Of a stretch of DNA of 10,933 nucleotides, positions 1 to 5,872 are shown one piece after another (position 1 is the first letter of the stretch; every line of letters starts with the position of its first letter). The DNA is from Candidatus Fibrimonadales bacterium. GTDB lineage: Bacteria; Fibrobacterota; Fibrobacteria; Fibrobacterales; Fibrobacteraceae. The notes beneath the pieces were generated by a model, which saw nothing but the letters and a program-made list of their open reading frames with translations, did no database searches and was not told the origin of the DNA. The position numbers and the translations under genes were made by a program. Location: positions 808 through 11,740 of the forward strand of contig WQSA01000053.1 of assembly GCA_009788135.1 (NCBI GenBank). Direction: 5' to 3'.

Positions 1-1920
1 TTTTTCAACATGACGCTCGTCATCGGCATATTCTACCGTGTAAACCAAACCGCCTGTGAAATCTATGCTGTAATCAAAACCCTTGAAAATCGCAAGCCCA
101 ATGCAAATTGCGCACATTGTAATTGAGGCTCTCGCCCAAATTCCGCGCTTTGCAACAATCTGGAATCTGGCTTCCTGCAACCACTTTATGCCCTTTCCTA
201 TGTTCACGCTCTTAGCATCGTGACTGGAAAGCTTAAGATCAAAAATCGCTCTGGTAACGGTCAATGCTGAGAACAAGGATGCCGCTATACCTACCATCAA
301 AGTTAAACCAAAGCCTTTTACCGGACCGGTACCAACTTTGTAAAGAATAAATGCTACGAGGAATGTCGTCAAATTCGTGTCTATAATCGCTGTGAAAGCC
401 TTTTCGTAGCCTTTTGCCACGGCCATTCTGGCCATCTGCCCCGCTCGCAATTCTTCTCTTATGCGCTCGTAAATAAGAATATTGGCGTCAAGCGCCATAG
501 CCGCAGTCAAAAGCATGCCCGCAATGCCCGGAAGCGTAAGAGTTGCATTGAACAGCGAAAGAGCGGCTCCTATCATAAGCATATTTACGAAAATACCCAC
601 ATTTGCTACCAATCCGGCAAAGTTGTAGTAGATTATCATAAACACAAGACAGATTGCAAAACCTACCAAAGCAGAACCAAAACCGGCTTTGATATTCTCT
701 TCGCCAAGGCTTGCGCCAACGTTTCTGAGTTCCACAATTTTCATAGGAGCGGGCAAGGCGCCGGCACGCAAAACAACTGCGAGCTGAGTAGCTTCTGCCA
801 TATCGTCTAAACCCGTGATTTGAGCCTCGCCGTTTGGAATGCGATCGCGAATAACAGGAGCGCTTATTACTTGGCCATCCAAAACTATTGCCATCTGCTT
901 GCCAATATTATTGCCAGTTACAGAACCGAATTTCTTTGGCCCAATTCCCTTAAAGCGAAGCGATACCGCAACCTGGCCAGCGGAAAGACCATCGGAAATT
1001 CTGTAAGGCTGAGCGGATGCTATATCTTTGCCGTCCATTTCTATGCGGCGTTTCAATAAATAAAGTTTCTTCAATTTGTTTCCATTTTCCTGCCTCTCAA
1101 AGCCGCGACCCCAAGCAAAGCCAACTTCTCTGGGAATTAAAGCCTGTACCCCAGGCATGGCAAGAATTGCCTGAACTTTTGAAATATAATCTTCCGGAAC
1201 CGCTAAATCTGAGCCCCAGCTAGCCAAATAACCAGAGAACGGACGCTCTGGATTTACATAGTTGGCAGCGGCCAAGCTATCTTCAGCGGACCGCTGGGTT
1301 TCAGCAGCAACTGCAGAAGTATCCGCAGCGGTTTTGCCGCCGAGCAAAAAGTCTTCATCGCTCAACTCGGCTTCTGTTTCTGCAATATTGGCAACCGAGT
1401 CTGTTTTTTCGGCAGCAATTGTATCTGCCGCAGCGGGAATATCCCGACCTTTCAGATAATTATCTATTGAAGTCAGAGTCTGAGCCGCCACGTCTTGCTC
1501 CGCAACAATCTTGAATTCCAGTTTTGCCGTACCGCCAACCAGATTACGGGCATCGTCAACATCCACGCCTGCAAGATCTGCCACAATGCGGTTATCGCCG
1601 CTGGGATAAATCTGAGGTTCGGAAAGGCCGTATTGGTCAACTCTGTTGCGAATGATTTCCAATGAACGTTCCTGAACGCCTTCCGCTTCGTCGGGTTTCA
1701 GGCCGCTTTTGTCAATCTCTAAAATTATGCTGGTGCCGCCAGCTAAATCCAAACCAAAAGTTACGGATTTTTCCACAACCTTGGGATTCTCCTTGGCAAA
1801 CTTTACCTTTTCTGCTCCTTGCTTCGTGTGATAGTCTATGGAAGGCCATATACTGTAGCCCGAAAGCGCTACAACAGCCAAGATTATCCACTCGCGGAGT
1901 CCAAAACCTTTTTTCGTCAT
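1..1920 (-). CDS. secDF: Fused protein translocase subunit SecDF (N-terminal 640 codons, partial)
   Basis: SecD and SecF use the proton-motive force to help SecYEG move proteins across the inner membrane. Reading the minus strand from the ATG at 1918-1920 gives one open frame to the window edge. An N-terminal membrane anchor lies at about residues 10-28. The SecD P1 motif GLDLAGG is at residues 56-62, and the P1 segment containing IIRNRVDQYGL follows. Then come the VLDGQVISAPVI region, GALPAPMKIVELRNVG, and the helix motif MALDANILIYERIREELRAG with the conserved Asp at about residue 478. After the SecD C-terminus (ALTVTRAIFDL) the same frame continues without a stop into a SecF start, with a membrane helix and the SecF signature DFTGG at residues 620-624. 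This is therefore a SecDF fusion, as in Bacillus, not two separate genes. An Ala/acidic insertion sits in the P1 region (separate entry). The start is supported by an AAAGGA ribosome binding site. The rest of SecF lies outside the window. Confidence 0.95.
   Translation of the reverse strand, partial: MTKKGFGLREWIILAVVALSGYSIWPSIDYHTKQGAEKVKFAKENPKVVEKSVTFGLDLAGGTSIILEIDKSGLKPDEAEGVQERSLEIIRNRVDQYGLSEPQIYPSGDNRIVADLAGVDVDDARNLVGGTAKLEFKIVAEQDVAAQTLTSIDNYLKGRDIPAAADTIAAEKTDSVANIAETEAELSDEDFLLGGKTAADTSAVAAETQRSAEDSLAAANYVNPERPFSGYLASWGSDLAVPEDYISKVQAILAMPGVQALIPREVGFAWGRGFERQENGNKLKKLYLLKRRIEMDGKDIASAQPYRISDGLSAGQVAVSLRFKGIGPKKFGSVTGNNIGKQMAIVLDGQVISAPVIRDRIPNGEAQITGLDDMAEATQLAVVLRAGALPAPMKIVELRNVGASLGEENIKAGFGSALVGFAICLVFMIIYYNFAGLVANVGIFVNMLMIGAALSLFNATLTLPGIAGMLLTAAMALDANILIYERIREELRAGQMARMAVAKGYEKAFTAIIDTNLTTFLVAFILYKVGTGPVKGFGLTLMVGIAASLFSALTVTRAIFDLKLSSHDAKSVNIGKGIKWLQEARFQIVAKRGIWARASITMCAICIGLAIFKGFDYSIDFTGGLVYTVEYADDERHVEK
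1264..1437 (-). other. Low-complexity Ala/Asp/Glu-rich insertion in the SecD P1 periplasmic domain
   Basis: This stretch encodes residues 162-219 of SecDF. By hand count 17 of 58 residues are Ala and 13 are Asp or Glu, with many Ser and Thr. It interrupts the periplasmic P1 domain between a LEFKIVAEQDV segment and a NPERPFSGY segment. It contains no recognisable motif and looks like a flexible acidic linker. SecD proteins vary in length in this region, so it may be a lineage-specific loop. Its reading frame is intact on both sides. Confidence 0.7.
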
Positions 1921-1927
1921 TTTTTTG

Positions 1928-1933
1928 TCCTTT
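1928..1933 (-). promoter_or_regulatory. Ribosome binding site of secDF
   Basis: On the minus strand AAAGGA lies 7 nt upstream of the ATG at 1918-1920, a normal Shine-Dalgarno distance. It supports the chosen SecDF start. Confidence 0.75.
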
Positions 1934-1954
1934 CAAAAAATTTTAGGTGGTCTT

Positions 1955-1978
1955 AGAATATAGAAAATTATATATTCT
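1955..1978. promoter_or_regulatory. Divergent A+T-rich promoter region with 8-bp inverted repeat
   Basis: The arms AGAATATA (1955-1962) and TATATTCT (1971-1978) are perfect inverted repeats around an 8-nt A+T spacer. Each arm contains a TATATT hexamer reading outward as a possible -10 box: 1971-1976 on the plus strand and 1957-1962 on the minus strand. TATAAT also reads on the minus strand at 1967-1972. I found no good -35 on either strand (only a weak TGGTCT at 1948-1953 on plus). The minus-strand promoter would give secDF a leader of about 30 nt. The plus-strand one would start at or within a few bases of the ATG at 1985. The symmetry could equally be an operator, or simply two back-to-back -10 boxes. 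Confidence 0.5.
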
Positions 1979-1984
1979 CTAATA

Positions 1985-3031
1985 ATGCTTCACCAGATTC
2001 CGCTTAAAGTCCTAATTATAGCAGCAGCAATTTTGCTCGCAGTTTTGATTATGCTCAATTTGGGAACAAAAACCGCCATAAGCCAAGAGCCTGTACCTGA
2101 AGCTAACGAGTGCGATGTTTTGTTTTTGAACGAAAACCTCAAAAAAGCGCTCAATGTTCACAAAGAAATCAGGCGGCATACCAACGCAGCAGAAGAAATA
2201 TGGCTTGTTCCAAACGGAATATCAATTCCAAACTATATGTTGCTGGCTTCCAGGGAAATTGAAAGGTGCAAGGGCAAGGTTCTGGAGATGAAAGAAATCA
2301 AAAACGGACGCGCGCTCCTGAAATATGAAAGCGAGCAGGGAATCTACCCGTTGACTGAAATCCGCGTAATAGACACTTTATTCCTGCCCAGTTCCTCAAA
2401 ACTGGCAGTTGTTTTAGCTGTCCGGGAAAAGAACCAAATTTTAAAAGATAAACCGGAATTGCTGAAAATGCTCAATTTTACATATAATTTGTTAATACCA
2501 TCTTCCAGAGAAGAACTTTTGGATGCCGGCAGAAACTTAAACGCAAATATAATCCCCTGGGTCCCCATGGAAAATTGTTACTATGCAACGGATAAAAGAA
2601 ATCAGATTTCGCTTGGGTTAACCACTGAAAAAGAAATTGCAGTCAGACTTGACGGACATTTGAAAAAATTTGACAATCCAAGCGGTTTTGCTGCTTTTTA
2701 TGGAGAAGATTTTTTGAGCCAACGCGCTTCTGTTGAAATGCTTGGAAACGTGCTGCTTTCAAAAAAAATGTGGTTTTGGGATTTGACAAAAAGAGGAACT
2801 CACAGTTTATCCGAAAAGATATGCGAAGAAAAGGAACTCAGATGCAGAAAAAACATATTGGATGCAGCAAGCGAGGCTCTTATAAAAAGCTCGCTCAGAA
2901 CGGCGCTAAGAGAAGGCAAAGCGATTTTGCTATTTGAACTGGCAGAAAAAAACATAGCGCTTTTGGAAAATTTGAAGGATTTGGCTGAAAAACAAGGAAC
3001 CGATTTAGTTCGCGCGGAGGAGGTATTTTGA
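1985..3031 (+). CDS. Membrane-anchored protein resembling a divergent polysaccharide deacetylase, catalytic residues lost
   Basis: A 348-residue protein with one N-terminal membrane helix (about residues 8-26) and a C-terminal domain likely outside the cytoplasm. From residue 139 to about 336, segment order and spacing recall the divergent polysaccharide deacetylase (YibQ) family. KLAVVLAVRE (139-148) takes the place of the IDD strand. IIPWVPME (189-196) matches the LHLPME segment with Trp for His. SGFAAFYGED (233-242) matches GVNNHMGS. MWFWDLTKRGT (262-272) matches FLDSRT. KNILD (289-293) matches RDVFLD, and KAILLFE (312-318) matches AIAIGHP. The metal-binding Asp and His residues of the family are missing at each place, so if the assignment holds this is a pseudoenzyme, perhaps a structural or regulatory cell-wall protein. 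The family call is inference from motif order. No Shine-Dalgarno precedes the ATG; a leaderless transcript is possible. The stop overlaps the start of the next gene. Confidence 0.5.
   Translation: MLHQIPLKVLIIAAAILLAVLIMLNLGTKTAISQEPVPEANECDVLFLNENLKKALNVHKEIRRHTNAAEEIWLVPNGISIPNYMLLASREIERCKGKVLEMKEIKNGRALLKYESEQGIYPLTEIRVIDTLFLPSSSKLAVVLAVREKNQILKDKPELLKMLNFTYNLLIPSSREELLDAGRNLNANIIPWVPMENCYYATDKRNQISLGLTTEKEIAVRLDGHLKKFDNPSGFAAFYGEDFLSQRASVEMLGNVLLSKKMWFWDLTKRGTHSLSEKICEEKELRCRKNILDAASEALIKSSLRTALREGKAILLFELAEKNIALLENLKDLAEKQGTDLVRAEEVF
3016..3023 (+). promoter_or_regulatory. Strong Shine-Dalgarno inside the upstream gene, deciding a non-ATG start
   Basis: GGAGGAGG lies within the last codons of the preceding gene. 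It is 4 nt before the TTG at 3028 and 10 nt before the in-frame GTG at 3034. No ATG is nearby, so the downstream enzyme must start at one of these non-ATG codons and is probably translationally coupled. Confidence 0.7.
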
Positions 3032-4185
3032 TAGTGGATAAGCAATTGTATGGGCGTGCGCTGCGAATAATTCGCATATTGGCATATTTGCCGGTTTTTT
3101 ACTTTATATGGCAGGATCTCCGCTATTTCAACGAGCTTGCCGCTATAAATATAAGCTTGATTTTGCTCAGCGCATGGTATTTGCATTTTCAGGTTCGCCA
3201 GTCTGATATTGAGAAACCTTATTACCAATTATGGCTGTCTTTTATAGAAGGCATTTTTGCATTTGCGGTTATGCTATGTCTTTTTATAAAAGATTCGCTG
3301 CTGGAAGACCGGGAACCCGAAAAAATGCTGGCCGTAGGCTGCGTTATGCTTTTAACTAGAGTTGTGTCCAGAACGCTTTATTCGCTTTCAATGCTGCGAG
3401 AAGGCAAGTCTCTTTGGCCAAACAGCTTTTGGTCCAAAGCGGCTACGCTCAGCATTAATGCTACTATGCTTATTTACGTTTTGAGTTTGGAGCATTACCA
3501 GCAAATAAGCATGGGCATATCGATACTCTTGATGTTTGCTTCCAGCGTGTCTTTTTGCTATCGCTATTATCGCGATTCGGCGCATCGCAAGCCGCTTTCT
3601 GTTTCTAATCAATTGACCATGAGCCGCATAGTTTTGACTCCTGTGTTTTTATGGGTATTTTTTTACGACAATAATTTGAACTACCAGGATAATAGCATGG
3701 TGTTCAAAATCCTCGCTTTGACAATGATTGTTGCTTTTATGGTAACGGACTTTTTGGATGGTTATCTGGCGCGCAAGTGGGGAGAAGTTTCGACTCTTGG
3801 CAAGTATCTCGACCCTTTTTCGGACAAAATTTCAAACATGACGGTATTTTTGTGCTTCTTGGCTTCAGATTACGCACCGGTTTGGATGGTAGCACTAATT
3901 TATTTCAGGGAAGCGAGCGTTGAGACTTTGCGGACTTTGGCAGCTGGCGAAGGCATAACCATGCCGGCGCGCAGAAGCGGCAAGTGGAAAACCGCCATTC
4001 AGGGCACAGGAATTCTGATTATACTGGTGGGCGCATTGGATCCTCTTGACGACTTAATCCCTTATTGGATGGGCATTTGGGAGTACTTGCCATATTCTGT
4101 TATGGGCATTATAACATTTGTCACTGTGGCAAGCGGAATAGATTATTTCGTAGCAGGGAAAGACGTGTTGAAAAAATACGTGTAA
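3028..4185 (+). CDS. pgsA: CDP-alcohol phosphatidyltransferase, PgsA-like, with long N-terminal membrane extension
   Basis: PgsA makes phosphatidylglycerophosphate from CDP-diacylglycerol and glycerol-3-phosphate, the committed step to phosphatidylglycerol and cardiolipin. The family motif D-x2-DG-x2-AR-x8-G-x3-D-x3-D is complete at residues 241-266 (D241, D244, G245, A248, R249, G258, D262, D266). PgsA-type flanks are also present: NQLTMSRIVLTPVF at 194-207, and REASVETLRTLAAGEG followed by RRSGKWKTAIQGTGI at 294-329. That pattern favours PgsA over phosphatidylserine synthase. At 385 residues it is about twice the usual length, because roughly 190 residues with several hydrophobic helices (about 12-28, 38-53, 68-88, 100-118, 140-153, 160-178) precede the catalytic domain. 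I do not recognise that extension. The start is TTG at 3028, overlapping the upstream TGA as TTGA, or GTG at 3034. Confidence 0.85.
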   Translation: MIVDKQLYGRALRIIRILAYLPVFYFIWQDLRYFNELAAINISLILLSAWYLHFQVRQSDIEKPYYQLWLSFIEGIFAFAVMLCLFIKDSLLEDREPEKMLAVGCVMLLTRVVSRTLYSLSMLREGKSLWPNSFWSKAATLSINATMLIYVLSLEHYQQISMGISILLMFASSVSFCYRYYRDSAHRKPLSVSNQLTMSRIVLTPVFLWVFFYDNNLNYQDNSMVFKILALTMIVAFMVTDFLDGYLARKWGEVSTLGKYLDPFSDKISNMTVFLCFLASDYAPVWMVALIYFREASVETLRTLAAGEGITMPARRSGKWKTAIQGTGILIILVGALDPLDDLIPYWMGIWEYLPYSVMGIITFVTVASGIDYFVAGKDVLKKYV

Positions 4186-4197
4186 ATTTTCTATATT
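4168..4197 (+). promoter_or_regulatory. Putative promoter placing transcription start at the lipoprotein ATG
   Basis: TTGAAA (4168-4173) and TATATT (4192-4197) are 18 bp apart, close to a housekeeping -35/-10 pair. The expected start site, 6-8 nt after the -10, falls at or next to the A of the ATG at 4204. No Shine-Dalgarno lies in between, so the transcript could be leaderless. The -10 sits inside AATTTTCTATATT (4185-4197), which also occurs on the minus strand at 1957-1969 upstream of secDF. Confidence 0.6.
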
Positions 4198-4203
4198 ACC
4201 GCC

Positions 4204-5871
4204 ATGCGTCAAATTTTGTTGCTATTGATTGTATTTGTATTATTGCTTTCCTGCTCAAGGGAAAGCAAGGAACCTTTATGGGAACCGCAATCGCATTTGA
4301 ACAGCAAAGTCTATAACGGCGGATTATTTCCCGTTTGGATTGAGTTGAGAGAACCCGTAAAAGATTTAGACATTGTAAGCTGGAGAACCGGAAACTCGCG
4401 CGTAGCAAAACGCACGCAATCTGTTGACGCAAACACAAACCTCATAAAAGCAGACACCATATTCCTTTACTGGGATACCCCGCCAAAACCCACTATAGCA
4501 ATCACGCAAACAGACAGCGCTAAATTCGATACAACCTATTACTATAGAGATACTATTTTCGCAATTGTTGACGGACTGGAAAGCTTTCCTATTGTAATTG
4601 AAGTAAAAAACATTCTGCCCAGAATAAAAAGCATTTCAATTGACGGACTGGAACGCCCTGGAGACTCAATCTTAACCATAACGGCGCACCCCGGATACCG
4701 CCAGAAAATTTCCATTCGCCTTGAAAAACCTTTTAACAATACATTCCACCCAATAGTAGCAATGCCGGAAATAATGAACGGTATTAGACTGATAGAACCG
4801 GAAAGTACAGATTCTCTTTGGGTTTACGAATGGACCCCAACAGAAATAATAGCAGATAGTACCTCTTTGCAAATAAAAGACTCCGGCGGCCACGGGGAGC
4901 GGCTCTATAAAATTCGCCTGATTGTATATACGGAATCGGGCTCCGTTTGGGCTGCATCGGAAAACGAACTCGTAAAATATTCGTACACAGGCACGGAAGT
5001 TGCAAGAATAAGCAATGGTTTCAATTCTATAAGCGCTATTGCCGTTAACTCAAACGACGGAAAATTATATGTTACGGACCAGTCAAACAACACTTTTGCC
5101 ATTTACAATACTTACGGAAAACAGTTGTATAAAAACAACATGATTTTCAGAAGGCCAACCGGAGTGGCAGTGAACGTGGAAGGCCGTTATGTGTGGGTTG
5201 CAGATGAAACAGGTATGCGCCGGTTTACGCTTGACGGAGATTCGCTCAGAATGCCTCAAGCCCCAAGCGACGACGCAAACGCTATAAACCCTGCGGACAG
5301 TACATACGGATACGGGACAATCAGAGGGCTTGCAGTAGATCAGTTCGGAAAGGATTTCGTTTGGTTTGCAATTCCTCAAATAGATACCATAGGCTATATT
5401 AACGACCTCGCTTTAAAATACTTGCCTAACAAATGGAACCGCCCTTCAATGGTAAGCCTGGACCCAGCTACTGGAATGGCATGGATTGCAGACAGCTCAA
5501 GAATAGTGGCTATAGATACCTCAGGAAAAATTTTGGCAAGCATAAAAGGTTTTGATTTTGTAAGCTCCATTTCTGCAGGCAAAAACAGCGTGTGGGTTAC
5601 CGATATTGAAAAAGGAAGAGTTTATCGTTTTATAGGCCCATTCACAGGCAATGCACAAGACACTACTTTAACTATTATCAATGGGATGACCGTTGAATAC
5701 AAGTTCCTATCCCCCGCTTCCGTGAGCGCATTAGCCAAAAATGGCGACGCATGGGTTGTTGCCAAAGAAGCCGGTCAAATAATTCGCCTGGATAGCCTTG
5801 GGCATATAATGACTTCCACTACAGGCTTAAAACTCCCTTATTTAAGCGCAACCTTACAAATAGCGGAATAG
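4204..5871 (+). CDS. Lipoprotein with NHL/beta-propeller-like C-terminal domain
   Basis: A 555-residue protein with a type II signal peptide: a hydrophobic stretch (residues 4-15) ends in the lipobox LLSC with the lipidated Cys at 17. Ser at +2 rather than Asp is compatible with outer-membrane sorting by Lol. Residues about 35-240 are beta-rich and may form immunoglobulin-like sandwiches. From about 245 to the end there are propeller-type repeats of the form G-x-V/L-Y/W-V/A-x-D, for example GKLYVTDQSNN (286-296), RYVWVADETGM (328-338), and later WIADSSRI and SVWVTDIEKG. These resemble NHL or SMP-30-like blades, which usually bind partners or ligands and need not be enzymes. No catalytic motif is recognised. 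The gene follows a promoter-like element with no Shine-Dalgarno, and its stop is one base before flhA, so the two are probably cotranscribed. A role in the flagellum or cell envelope is only a guess from position. Confidence 0.75.
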   Translation: MRQILLLLIVFVLLLSCSRESKEPLWEPQSHLNSKVYNGGLFPVWIELREPVKDLDIVSWRTGNSRVAKRTQSVDANTNLIKADTIFLYWDTPPKPTIAITQTDSAKFDTTYYYRDTIFAIVDGLESFPIVIEVKNILPRIKSISIDGLERPGDSILTITAHPGYRQKISIRLEKPFNNTFHPIVAMPEIMNGIRLIEPESTDSLWVYEWTPTEIIADSTSLQIKDSGGHGERLYKIRLIVYTESGSVWAASENELVKYSYTGTEVARISNGFNSISAIAVNSNDGKLYVTDQSNNTFAIYNTYGKQLYKNNMIFRRPTGVAVNVEGRYVWVADETGMRRFTLDGDSLRMPQAPSDDANAINPADSTYGYGTIRGLAVDQFGKDFVWFAIPQIDTIGYINDLALKYLPNKWNRPSMVSLDPATGMAWIADSSRIVAIDTSGKILASIKGFDFVSSISAGKNSVWVTDIEKGRVYRFIGPFTGNAQDTTLTIINGMTVEYKFLSPASVSALAKNGDAWVVAKEAGQIIRLDSLGHIMTSTTGLKLPYLSATLQIAE

Positions 5872-5872
5872 A

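Noticed and set aside
820..1946. Several plus-strand open frames opposite secDF
   Set aside because: All are antisense to a clear SecDF reading frame. One is Ala/Ser rich only because it mirrors the SecD insertion.
2800..3228. 142-codon minus-strand open frame across the deacetylase-like gene and pgsA
   Set aside because: It spans two well-supported plus-strand genes and shows no recognisable motif; treated as a shadow.
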